DNA of 53,000 nucleotides. Source: Mesostigma viride. Lineage: Eukaryota > Streptophyta > Mesostigmatophyceae > Mesostigmatales > Mesostigmataceae. Under the pieces are notes generated by a model, which had not been told where the DNA came from, did no database searches, and saw only the letters and a program-made list of their open reading frames with translations. Numbering within the stretch: position 1 is the stretch's first letter; every line of letters starts with the position of its first letter. Shown here piece after piece: positions 42,586-52,570 of the stretch. The stretch covers positions 385,501 through 438,500 of the forward strand of contig RPFO01002176.1 in NCBI GenBank assembly GCA_009746045.1, read 5' to 3'. The translations under genes were made by a program, and so were the position numbers.

Positions 42586-42988
42586 TTAGGCACAGGCGCC
42601 TGGGCCTAGCCGGGCACCTGGCCCGCACACGGATCAGGTAGACACATCAGATAGACTAGCTGGCACCAAGCCCGCCCAGCCTGGGCGTTGTGTCCTCACC
42701 TGGCGTGCCCCGGGCCGCCGCCCGTGGACTTTTCGTGATAGACTCGGCATGGACATGCGCTACCCTAGACGTGACGGCCTCACACCCGGGCAGCCTCCTG
42801 GTTTGTCTGTAATATGGAGGCAGATGGTACACAAGGATAGATGGCAAGTAGTGGTGAAGGAGACCACCCTGGCCCAAGTCTGTGGGGGCTCCGCGTGTGA
42901 CCGCATATGGCATTCATAGCGATTCGGGCCGTGGTGCCCACAACCCTGCAACTAGGACCTAGATAGCTTACATCATCCATTCCATCCC
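42586..42988 (+). mobile_element. LINE relic, C-terminus only (unit 1 of a tandem)
   Basis: It starts at TTCTTAGGCACAGGCGCCTG and encodes in broken frames the GHLARTDQVDTSD region and the LINE C-terminus up to GTTCC at 42988, matching 3446-3880 and 43410-43855. It is followed directly by a second, longer piece of the same subfamily. Confidence 0.75.
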
Positions 42989-43905
42989 ATGTTCCAGCCC
43001 CAAAACGGAGCCCTGGCCCTCGGCATGGCAGGGCCCCCACCCACACTCCGCCTCTTAGACGATGCCGAGGTCAACTACCCTACTTCAGGCCGCTTCAAGC
43101 TGCTCGGCAGTTGGCTTCCCGACTGCAAGGACGACCTGACGACACGGATAGGCATGGCGTGGGCGCACCTCCATGACCACCGCCGCTGGTGGAGCAACCC
43201 CGCCCTACCCCGGATCGTCAAGCGTGACCTTTTCAATGTCGTCATTCTGACGATCCTGACCTACGGCGCCGAAACCTGGACACTGACGCAGGAGCTGGAG
43301 CAACGACTCGACGGCAACATCACCAAGATGCTGCGCAAGGCCCTTAACATCCCCTTTTGGTTTGCACATTAGTAATGAGGATTTGTACACTGATTTGCCC
43401 TATGTTTCCCACATTATTAGGCACAGGCGCATTATTAGGCACAGGCCTAGCCGGGCACCTGGCCAGCACAGATCAGGTAGACACATCAGATAGACTAGCT
43501 GGTACCAAGCCCGCCCAGCCTGGGCTATATGTCCTCACCTGGCGTGCCCCAGGCCGCGCGCGGCCGGGCCGCCACCCGTGGACTTTTCGTGATAGACTCG
43601 GCATGGACATGTGCTACACTAGACGTGACGGGCTCACACCCGGGCAGCCTCCTGGTTTGTCTGTAATATGGAGGCAGATGGTACGCAAGGATAGATGGCA
43701 AGTAGTGATGAAGGAGACCACCCCCAAGTCTGTGGGGGCTCCGCGTGTGACCGCGTATGGCATTCATAGCGATCCGGGCCACGGGTGCCCACACCCCTGT
43801 AACTAGGACCTAGATAGCATGTACACCATCCATTCCATCCCATGTTCCCCTCCCACTGAGGACATATGCTCACGTGACGCAGTCACGTGTCTATTAATTA
43901 ATTAA
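42989..43905 (+). mobile_element. LINE relic, RT thumb to 3' end (unit 2)
   Basis: The frame from about 42996 reads PQNGALALGMAGPPPTLRLL, GSWLPDCKDDLTTRIGMAWA and LTYGAETWTLTQELEQRLDG, then shifts and ends like unit 1. The last bases hold the perfect palindrome CACGTGACGCAGTCACGTG (43871-43889) and then TCTATTAATTAATTAAT. A 16-bp local duplication of ATTATTAGGCACAGGC occurs near 43411-43440. Confidence 0.8.
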
Positions 43906-44175
43906 TCCCATGTTCCCCTCCCCAGAACAAGACGCGGTGGCAGAAGATTGTCAAGGCTCACACGCCAGCCCCTGTGGGCAAGCCACCCCCCCCTAAGAGG
44001 AAGGGGCGTTTTGCTGAGTAGTGTAGTTAGAATTTTCTAGACTAGATAGCTTAGAGTTAGGTTAGTTCGATTACGCGGCTTCCTCCACACCACCCATCCA
44101 TCACGGAATATGTGCTACATGCATGATCTCCCAACGGAGGCATGTAATATAATATAATATAATTTAATTTAATAT
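43906..44175 (+). mobile_element. LINE 3' end, last 35 codons plus tail
   Basis: It encodes NKTRWQKIVKAHTPAPVGKP and a basic end with TAG near 44020, followed by a 3' UTR rich in TAG/TTAG words, CCCATCCATCA, a CATGATCTCCCAACGGAGGC hairpin-like end (about 44122-44145) and TAATA/TTTAA repeats. It is a heavily 5'-truncated insertion of the subfamily found in full on the minus strand at 44626-45719. Confidence 0.65.
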
Positions 44176-44179
44176 AATG

Positions 44180-44240
44180 TTCCCCTCCCACTAGCTGAGG
44201 ACTTATGCTCACGTGACGCAGCCACGTGTCTGTTAATACT
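44180..44240 (+). repeat. Palindrome-type LINE tail
   Basis: TTCCCCTCCCACTAGCTGAG then GACTTATGCT and CACGTGACGCAGCCACGTG (44210-44228) matches the end of the relic at 43840-43890. One base of the palindrome has changed. Confidence 0.7.
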
Positions 44241-44454
44241 ACAATACCTTTGCAGTATTTATCTAATCACTATGACATTTTCATTACAGATGGATGTACA
44301 ATTGTCATGTTAACTTTCCATGGACAAAGCGGGTTAATTCACTTGCAGTCAGGTCAATAGCTCCGGCCGGTATGTGTAAGTCACATATCCCGTTGACAGT
44401 ACAATCAATTCGTACATAGCACATTCAGTCGTTATGTACAATTAATTTTTTAAA

Positions 44455-44625
44455 AAAATAAAAAATTATAATTTATATCATGACTCCGTTGGGAGATCAT
44501 GTAGCATGTATTCCATTGCTAGCGGGTGGGTGGGCCCGGTGAACGGAGCCGCGAAAAACTAACTAATCTAATCTACTAAAATCCTAGCTAGCTACTCTAC
44601 TCAGCAATGCGCCCTAGGCGACGTT
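44455..44625 (-). mobile_element. LINE 3' tail-only insertion
   Basis: On the minus strand it contains a few last codons, a TGA/TAG-rich 3' UTR, ATGATCTCCCAACGGAGTCAT (hairpin end, 44481-44500) and an AT-rich tract. It lies beside the next, longer copy in the same orientation. Confidence 0.6.
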
Positions 44626-45719
44626 ACCATTAAAATTAAATTAAATTAAATTATAACATGCCTCCGTGGGGAGATCATGTAGCACATATTCCATGATGGA
44701 TGGGGTGGAGGAAGCCGCGTGATCGAACTATCCTAACTCTAAGCTATCTAGAAAATCCTAACTACACTACTCATCAAAACGCCTCCTCCGCTTGGGGGGC
44801 CGGGGGGGGCTTGCCCACAGGGTCGGGCGTGTGCGCCTTGACAATCTTCCTCCACCGCGTCGATCTTGTCCTGCATGGCAGTCCAAAGACGGGAGAGAGA
44901 GTGGATGCGGTGCTCAAACTGGGCTGGGACCACTAGGTCGTCCAGCAACATCTGTACGTAGTTCGTGACAGGTTTCCCTACCCTTTTGGGAATGCCCTCG
45001 GGGCCAGGCCAGGTCAGAATGTGTCGCCCTGGCTGGCCAAGCCGCTGGGGGCCGGCCATGGTGTCGACCTGGCTGGTGCGGGCAAGGTGTCCTACAAATG
45101 CTATCCTACGCTGCCTAATCTCGTCCGAAACACGAGGCATGCCATGATACAAAGACTCTGATGACGGACGCTCGGAAAAACCTACGTTAAGGACCTGTCG
45201 GAGCATCCTGTAAACCGTGCCGTCTAGCCTAGCTGCCAGTTTGGGTGGGATGGTCCACGCCTCGGCGCCATACGTGAGCACCGTGAGGACGAGGACCTTG
45301 AAGAGCATGCGCTTGCGGTGCTCGCCCAGGCCCTTCGAGCGCCAGTAGGGTGTGAGCGAACGGAGTTTGGCCCAGGCAAGGCCGATGCGGGTGTCCACAT
45401 CGTCGGCAGTGTCAGGAAGCCAGCTCCCCAACAGCTTGAAGCAGTCGCGGAACGGGACCTCCGTCCCGTCGAGCAGGCGCGGCAGCGGTGGTTTACTGGA
45501 GGCCCCAATCATCATCGCCTCGGTTTTGACACTAATCTCCACCCCCACCGCCCACGCCTCCAGGCCCAGGCAGTCCAGCCAGGTCTGAATGTGCTCGGGG
45601 CTCTCGATGAGGGTGTTGTCATCCGCATACGACGTTACCATGGATGTGCCCAAAAGATGACACATGCAGGCTGCATGGATCTTGATATACCCTCCTCTCA
45701 AGTGCATGCGGCCATGCAC
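44626..45719 (-). mobile_element. 5'-truncated LINE, RT motif C to 3' tail
   Basis: An open frame of 323 codons (45719-44748; first ATG near the 5' edge is in non-LINE sequence) starts inside the RT with SYADDNTLIESPEHIQTW and continues with VEISVKTEAMMIGASS, LLGSWLPDTADDVDTRIGLA, LTYGAEAWTIPPKLAARLDG, VGHLARTSQVDTM and a basic C-terminus. A 3' UTR, a CATGATCTCCCCACGGAGGC hairpin end (about 44662-44682) and TTTAA repeats follow. The frame is intact but lacks endonuclease and most of the RT, so it is a dead-on-arrival copy. 52190-52570 is the same subfamily. Confidence 0.82.
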
Positions 45720-45737
45720 AGTAAAACCTAAATATAT

Positions 45738-45802
45738 GTTTATAGCTGGGCGTTTGCTTTGGTTTGAGTGATTTCACTCTGCTGTAAGTAATTATATTTT
45801 TA
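45738..45802 (+). repeat. Tail-only copy of the RLE element
   Basis: 65 bases, from GTTTATAGCTGGGCGTTTGC to AATTATATTTTTA, are identical to 1594-1658, the 3' end of the RLE element. It lies 19 bp from the 5' end of the minus-strand LINE. Confidence 0.88.
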
Positions 45803-46619
45803 TAATACATGCATCGCCTGCATGCGCATAGTGCATGCTTGCACAGAGCATGGGGCAATCATCGCGGGCGTTTGCTGGCCTGAATACTTAAGCTTGTGCT
45901 AGCTAGTAGTTTGTTGAGATAACTTTGATGACGTACTACAAAAAGACGTTAGCGTGCCTCACGACCATGCAAGACTAGGAAAAGTGGCACAGCATCATGC
46001 ATATCTTACGGCTTTACCAATTGTGCATGGCAGTTATAATTTCCCTTTATCTTAATTAAGAAAGGAGGACAAGGGCGGGGGGGCACGTGCCGAACTGAGT
46101 AGTGTGTGGTTGGCCCTTGGAAACTGCCAGCGCAGGGTACTTGATATGCCTTAAGTAATTAATTAACTTTCACGTAGACCGCGTCACGTGGGTACCAATA
46201 AACTTAACCTCCAAACCCTATACACTACGAGGAGGGGGGGCGCCCTAGCTTCCCTCACTGCCCGGCCTAAGTCGGTGGGCAGGCCACAGAGCGCTCTCTT
46301 CGCATCATGGTGCGGGCGCAAGTGTGGGCGCAATAAAGAATTGGCATAGCAAACTGAAAGCGTGGCGCGGATGTGCACAATAACTAGCTAGGCTGCACCA
46401 TGGTAGGGTGGTGTGCCTAACATTCTTCTAGAAACCACGCAACATAAGTCTTTCACGTCTAGTGGATGGGCCCCATCTGCTAGAGCTTAGGATAAAGAAC
46501 TCCACTACTAGATCCCAACCAAACCTCATCATCTAGGTCAACGGTTATAGACGACTATTATACAAAGCGAAAAGCCGGCACCGGCGGGCTCATAGGTAGT
46601 ACACGCACATGATGATACT
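45803..46619. other. no recognisable gene
   Basis: AT-rich intergenic sequence. The only recognisable item is a palindrome-type tail on the minus strand at 46157-46193 (CACGTGACGCGGTCTACGTG then AAAGTTAATTAATTACTTAA). Confidence 0.4.
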
Positions 46620-46659
46620 ATACTACAGTGACCACACACACGACACTAAACCATGGTGA

Positions 46660-46977
46660 ACACACACACACACACACACACACACGCACGCATGACCCAC
46701 GCACGCATGCATGACCCACGCACGCACGCATGACCCCCGCCCGCCCGCCCGCCCGCCCGCCCGCCCGCCCGCCCGCCCGCCCGCCGCCCGCCCGCCGCCC
46801 GCCCGCCCGCCCGCCCGCCCGCCCGCCCGCCCGCCCGCCCGCCCGCCCGCCCGCCGCCCGCCCGCCCGCCCGCCCGCCCGCCCGCCCGCCCGCCCGCCCG
46901 CCCGCCCGCCCGCACGCACGCACGCGCGCCCGCGCGCCCGCCCGCCCGCACGTACACACGCACACACACACACACAC

Positions 46978-47020
<43 letters not shown>

Positions 47021-47022
47021 CA
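46660..47022 (+). repeat. (CA)n - (CCCG)n - (CA)n compound repeat
   Basis: A CA tract (46660-46684), CGCACG/CATGACC units, a CCCG tetranucleotide array (about 46737-46912, with occasional single-base slips), CGCACG units and again CA (46961-47020). The open frames over it are artefacts. The complement carries GGGC runs that could form G-quadruplexes. Confidence 0.95.
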
Positions 47023-48366
47023 CACACAACGTGACGGTGCCCGCCCCGTGACGGGGACCCGACATCCTACGCGCGCGCACCGCGTGGTGCACTGACGGGC
47101 GGAAAGGAAATGTTATGCCCATAATAAGGATAAATTACGCGCATTTCAGCCTAGCTACCGTGCTGAAATAACCGGCGTGTGGGCGCGTATCAGTGAGACC
47201 CGCTGGTCGGGTTCCCAAAACTCGTAATGAGTACTGAACCCGCCTGTCGTTGTGGTACAAAACTTGATCTATGCTTTTGTATCATTGCTGGCTGGTGGTT
47301 CCCCAAGGCCAGCCCGGCTCCGTCTGAAATCACCGGACGCTTTTCAGACACCTACTAATTGTCACGATGAGGGCTACTGCTCCGTGACCTCGCTGGGAAG
47401 CGGACTGCTGGTCAGGCTACTACTCGGACTCCGTAGTGACTGAAGGCGAGAATTTCTTGAGAAATGCTGTGCGGCTTTCGCAGGAGACCTTCCGATAGTA
47501 GATGGTCAGGGCTCATGCCCAGGATTCAACGCCCCGCCGGCCACTGGCAACCGCTGACCGGCGAAGCGGGGAGCTGTGGCAAACTGCTCAACGTCCTCGT
47601 CATTTTGCGAATTAGTGACGTTCAATTTGTTGCAAATTTTATTTTATTTTTACAGTACCTATATACAAGTATACCTGTATTATATTTTTACTGCAAGTGT
47701 ATATTCTTACCTAGAATCGTGTCGTTTGTCACAAGCTTGCTGACTGCTGTCAGACTAACGCAAGTGACTTGGCAACGGCTCGAAACTTCGGAGATGCCCA
47801 TGTGGCCACGCGGCAGCTCTGGGAAAAACCAGAGAGACGAATTAGCCAGTAGATGCCTGTAGCATGCGAGAAAAAGATGCGGCATGAAAAAAAAAAAGTT
47901 GCCTCTTGGGACGAGGTTACTTGGGAGCCGAGAGTACACCGTGTATAACGAGACTCAGGAGGCTGCATCCAGCACTCAACATCGTTGCGAATATGAATCA
48001 ACGAAGCTTTGAGACGAGATTATTAACGCGGGAGTTGGCCAATTGTGTGCGTTTGCTGCTCCTTTTAAATTGGAACACCGTGTCTTTGAAACCACGGAAT
48101 AACGAGAAGCTGTTTGCCCCGGTACTGATGAACGTTGTCGTCACTTCATGAGGTTCGGCTCAGGATTGGTTTTCGGACAGACGCAGTCTCTGCTACCTTC
48201 GGCAATGACACGTATGGGGACTATCCTCATCTGTCCATTTCCCCAGGTATAGCCTGTTATGCCATACTGTTCTTTTTAGCAGGGAGACTAACGCAATTTT
48301 CGTCGATTATTCCTGGTTACTTCTGGTAATAAGTTGCGTCTCGCTTCCGGGTGTTGTCTGGAAGAG
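47023..48366. other. Upstream region of the senescence-domain gene, no gene seen
   Basis: No recognisable coding domain. The region from about 47620 to 47720 is AT-rich. A 5' exon or the promoter of the gene at 48367 may lie here but cannot be placed. Confidence 0.4.
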
Positions 48367-50805
48367 ATGGAGCGTCAGTCGTCTTTTCCCGCGGATTACA
48401 TTTTTTACTCAGAAGTCATGGTCGACCTATTTGAAACGCGGAATTCGAACGACAAGCGGCTTATAGCTGGCAGCCAGCCTGTGGCTATCCTTCGTCTAAT
48501 GGACGAGGAGGCACTAGCTGAGCCGACTGCAATTCTCCGGGTCGGCGAGGATTTGGGAACCGAAATTTGCTGGCCGTTGCTACCTTCACTTCCAGTGCTC
48601 AGAATGCCAGATGGTTCGTACGTTTTTGCGCTACCTGGTCACTTTTACACGGTCGAATTCCCATCCGATTCTCCCTCGGATATCCTGGAGCGGTTCGAAG
48701 CGAGCCTGAAAGATTGGACTTCCTTCCGACCATTGCCCAAAGCGTCCGAGGAACCACCCTCCCATTCCCTTCCATCCGGCGACAAACAGAAGGTTCGAAC
48801 ACGGGAACGCATAATCGGCGGCATCACGCGCGGCGGCGATACCCTCGAGCGCGGCATTCTCAAGACGGGCGACGTCATCGCTCACGGCTTCGAGAAAGGC
48901 GGCGCATCCATTAAGAAAATCATCAAGCCGCTGCCCGAACCGACACACGTGTCCGAGAAGACCAAACGGCGGGTCCAGACCTCCAAGGAAATCTCGCTCG
49001 CTGCAACCGAAATATCCGCCGCCGCACTGCAGACGGTCCTGGACATCTCGGCCGCGCTCGCCAGCTCGTGCGCGGACGCTATCAAGGACAAGGTCGGCAA
49101 GGGCTCGAGGCACAGCTCGAGTTCCTTCACAGGCGCGTGCGTGGACGTGGCAGCGGCTGCGGTCAAGGTCGTGGGCAAGGTGGTGGTCGCGGGGGAGCAA
49201 GCGGGCAAGCAGATCCTGTCCTCGGCCGCGCACGTGGCCACCGACCTTGTCCACCATAGGTAGGCCCCGCTTGCGACACAGGAGAATTTCGGTTGTGGTC
49301 CACCACAGGTAGGGCCTGGCATGCATTGCAGATTGCTGCGTTGTAGAGTACTGCAGGGAGAGCCTTTTTGGCAGTTGGGCTATGGTACGTGTGGGATGCC
49401 TTCGGATCAGGGGACCCCTTAAGTCGCGAAATCGTGCTAGTGGCCCTGTGTTTGAATCCAGTATGGTACCAAGAAATTTCACCGTATTATAGATTACTGG
49501 GTCATAGATTATCATATCGTACATGACTGCATTGTAAATTCCTGTATGGTATACTAGATTATTCTAGGCCTCACATTTATGACCGCATCCTGCGGGGTGT
49601 TCCGTCCACCACCGGTAGGCCACCCACATGGACTTGTTGTAGGTCTTGCGCCCACCACCGGTAGGCCTTGCTATGGAACAAACGTGGTTGCTTTGCAAAA
49701 TCGGTGGTGCATGCACCCGCAGTCTAGGGCAGACGTTGCAGCCACCACAGAGTAGGCCTGGCACGCACCAGCGCTACTTCGGCCTTGCATCAACCGCACC
49801 CAGGCGAGGTGATTTTTATTAAGCGCCCAAATGCTAGGTAGGTAGGGTCCAAGAACCAACTTTTAGAAAATTTCAGCGTTAGTGTCTGATATTTATGTTC
49901 CAATCACCGGACCCGCTCGCCTAGGCCACCCACAGAATTCCGTTCACCTCGATCTGGCGTTTGGGGCTGTTGTGTTGCGATTGCTAGTGTTGCGCGACTT
50001 AGCCATCTTCCCCATGTGGCTTTACGTCATGAGGATCGTTGGCAGAATTGCAATCATGGCCGGGATGGTTGCGATGTTCATGGTTATGACTGATATGCCG
50101 GTATGGCTCCCGTTCGCCCACTACACTAGGGGAACTCCACGTGCCCACCCCTACGCCTGCCATGTGCCTTTGATCATCGCATGCCTACATTCCACATTAC
50201 AAATAATTCCCATACTACGCCCAAGCAAGCTGACCCCATAGCCCGAGTGGGGGGCGAGGGAACGAGGGGCGTGTGGGGTCACCCTGGTGGAATGTAGTAA
50301 CCCCATCGTGTTGCGCAAGGGACAAAAGCATTGACTTTGTTGATTACATGTCCCTGGATCCCATCGTAACTATGGGCACCCCACGTTCTTGCATACGTGC
50401 AGATACGGCGACGAGGCATCGGAGGTTGCGGCTGATGGATTCGCTACCGCGGGCAATGTCCTCGAGTCGGCGCGCGCCGTCCGCAAGGTGGGCCTGCGGC
50501 GCTTCGGCAAGTCCACCGCAAAGCGGGTGGTGATTGAGACCGTCCACCGCAACGATTCGCAAGCGGCGGTCAAGGCCGTGCATGCGGAGGCAATTGTGGA
50601 GGTGCAGCCATCGACGACACTTAATTGTACGAGCCGGGATGGGCAGGCGTCAAGCCAGGCGATAGGGGACAAAAACACGAGGGCGAAAGCTTCTACCAGC
50701 CTCGTGGTCAAGACGAACGGGGATGACCCGACGCTGGGCGTGCAGCAGGAGGCGTGGGAGTCATCAACCGTGGTGGCGGTGCCTGGCGTGGGAAACCGTA
50801 TTTGA
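48367..50805 (+). CDS. Senescence/spartin-like domain protein, 2 exons
   Basis: Exons 48367-49259 and 50403-50805 join with a GT-AG intron (codon AG|A) into 431 residues. The N-terminal half (about 15-130) resembles the module ahead of the domain in plant dehydration/senescence-associated proteins: EVMVDLFETRN, AILRVGEDLGTEICWPLLPS and GHFYTVEFPS. The senescence domain runs from about residue 150: IIGGITRGGDTLERGILKTG, IKKIIKPLPEPTHVSEKTKR, ISLAATEISAAALQTVLDIS, and across the splice HHRYGDEASEVAADGFATAG NVLESARAVRKVG. It is Ala/Gly-rich and amphipathic, as in proteins that bind lipid droplets or membranes. The C-terminal 80 residues are low in motif content. Start ATG 48367 is the first in frame; plant relatives suggest a stress or lipid-droplet role, which is inference. 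Confidence 0.85.
49250..49757 (+). repeat. Repeated splice-donor-like motif CCACCAYMGGTAGGCC
   Basis: The true exon 1 donor context CCACCATAGGTAGGCC (49250) is echoed at about 49299 (CCACCACAGGTAGGGCC), 49610 (CCACCACCGGTAGGCC), 49653 (CCACCACCGGTAGGCC) and 49740 (CCACCACAGAGTAGGCC) inside the same intron. Spacing is irregular. Confidence 0.7.
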
Positions 50806-51224
50806 GGGTGTGAAGTTATCATTATTGTTGAGCGAGGGATATTATTGATCAATTGACGTGATAAGAGGGAATAGCTGGCCTCCCCAGTTCCCACGTGGTA
50901 CCCGGTTAGGTACGGTCAACTCCTATTACACGATGAGAAGGGAAGGGTGCCCTAACTTCTGTTACTGCCGGGGGGGCAGGCCACAGAATCGAGGGCTTAG
51001 TAGCATGGACCGCCCCCGGGAGAGGCTTTTTTCCTAAGTATGAAGTGGGATGTCAACCAAGCATGGCATGCCAACGCCTATGGCTGACCTAGACCCTGTC
51101 ATGAACAAACTAGTTTTGATGGTTTTACAATATGTGGGCCAGTGGAGGCTCGTGGGGACAGGTTGGGGGGCTGATAGGGGGGAGCGAGGCCACCGAGCTG
51201 TGAGATTATCGTGCTCACACTCCA
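50806..51224. other. 3' flank of the senescence-domain gene
   Basis: Contains the 3' UTR and intergenic sequence. No coding domain or repeat recognised. Confidence 0.4.
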
Positions 51225-51289
51225 CATGAGTCTGTCAATTGGGGGACGCAGTCACGTGTCTATTAATTAATTAATTAATTAATTAATGA
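51225..51289 (+). repeat. Palindrome-type tail plus TTAA tract
   Basis: GACGCAGTCACGTG (51245-51258) followed by TCTATTAATTAATTAATTAA to about 51289 matches the 3' end of the LINE relic at 43875-43905. Half of the left arm is lost. Confidence 0.7.
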
Positions 51290-51442
51290 GTCTGTTAATT
51301 GGGGAACAGGCAAGCACATCATTGTTGACGTTCAGAGTAATATTTTTTCGTTTTTATACTTAGACCAAGTTTCGCACTCATGGGATGCATTGGGCTTAAA
51401 TAAATGTGCTTACATTAGGATGTATTGTACGTCTGAACTCTG

Positions 51443-51760
51443 AATTAATTAATTGATTAATTAAACTCGTGGATCCCGTTGCATGGGGAGTCACGGAGCA
51501 CCGAAGTGCTTTTAATCCCTGCATGTGCACAACAGGAAGAAAGGGCCGCAGAGAACCCCTTTCTCCTTCATGCCAGAGGCATGCCACAGCGGGGATCGGA
51601 TCGATCCACGCCATAGACGATCCGGCAAGTGCTGTGGGTGCAATAAAAGACCCATGTGAGCATATCATCAGTAACAAGTATTGTCTCCTTGATATCATCA
51701 GTAACAAGTAGCGTAGCATGGCTGTACGTACAAGGGCTAAGCTGAGGCTATGGCTATGAA
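51443..51760 (-). mobile_element. SINE-like non-coding element, copy 3
   Basis: On the minus strand it ends with a diverged hairpin (TCACGG...GGAGCACC arms; 6-nt insertion in the loop) and TTAA/TTGATTAA units, and matches 21444-21720 through words such as GTGGCATGCCTCTGGCAT and TTGCACCCACAGCACTTGCC. It carries a tiny insertion with 19-bp duplication at 51662-51710. Confidence 0.75.
51662..51710 (+). repeat. 11-bp insertion with 19-bp target duplication
   Basis: ATATCATCAGTAACAAGTA occurs at 51662-51680 and 51692-51710. Between them stand 11 bases, TTGTCTCCTTG, the fixed end of the short insertion family. The other SINE-like copies lack both the insert and the second repeat. Confidence 0.8.
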
Positions 51761-51985
51761 CTCTGCAGGATGATGGATCGGCTTTTCTGGCACGAGGCCA
51801 GCTTCATTCTGTACGTTGTCAACATGATAGCCTGCATTGGCCCACACGCGCACTTGGCTTGGCGTGCACAACGTCCAACCGGCCCGTGTAAGTGCTAGGT
51901 ACATGGCATGTAACCAAGCTAGATCTTGAAATAGCATGCACATGGTTGGACAGCTTGTCGTGTGGTGAACCCTGGTTGTGGGTGA

Positions 51986-52171
51986 ACCCTGGGTATACCA
52001 AGGAGACAACCAGCGGCCAGCGCAGGCCAGAAATCGGGCCGGAGAGTCCGGACCATCGTAGCTCGAGCCTGCAATTATCTTTTCCGCGTACCCTGGGTAT
52101 CAAGGAGACAACCAGCGCAAGCCAGAAATCGGGAGAATCCGGACCATGCATGGTAGCTCGAGCCTGGGTAT
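51986..52171 (-). repeat. Two CTCCTTG-ended insertions in one target
   Basis: Inserts at 51999-52089 (91 bp) and 52101-52162 (62 bp) both begin CAAGGAGACAACCAG on the plus strand. CCTGGGTAT stands before the first (51988-51996), between them (52092-52100) and after the second (52163-52171). The pair is either two insertions at one target or a later tandem duplication. Confidence 0.75.
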
Positions 52172-52189
52172 GCCCCTAAAATCCCTCAG

Positions 52190-52570
52190 GCTCCGGGAGA
52201 AGCCTCGAAGGCCCTCGGCGAAGCCTAGACTAGCGCTCGAAGGCCCTCGGCGAGCACCGCAAGCGCATGCTCTTCAAGGTCCTTGTCCTCACGGTGCTCA
52301 CCTATGGCGCCGAGGCATGGACGCGCTCACGGACACGCTGGCGGCCAAGCTAAACGGCACGGTAACCAGGATGCTCCGTAGTCAGGCCCTGAATGTAGGA
52401 TTTTCCACGCATAGGTCTTTAGCATCTTTGTACCAGGGCATGCCTCGCATTTGGGACGAGATAAGACAGCGTAGGATAGCATTCGTAGGACATCTTGCTC
52501 GCACCAGCCAGGAGTAGCTAGACACCGCCCTCGGTCTGGCAGGCCCCCAGCGGCTTGGCCAGCCAGGGCG
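52190..52570 (+). mobile_element. LINE relic: thumb to C-terminus
   Basis: Broken frames read HRKRMLFKVLVLTVLTYGAE, then LAAKLNGTVTRMLR, ALNVGFSTHRSLASLYQGMP and IRQRRIAFVGHLARTSQ, with a frameshift before AGPQRLGQPGRH. It is nearly the same sequence as the minus-strand LINE at 44748-45719. Confidence 0.75.

Noticed and set aside
46618-47122. Ala/Gly/Arg-rich frames of up to 158 codons
   Set aside because: Artefacts of the CCCG and CA repeats.
48631-49524. 297-codon minus-strand frame
   Set aside because: It is the antisense shadow of the senescence-domain exon, whose sense frame has clear family motifs and a matching second exon.
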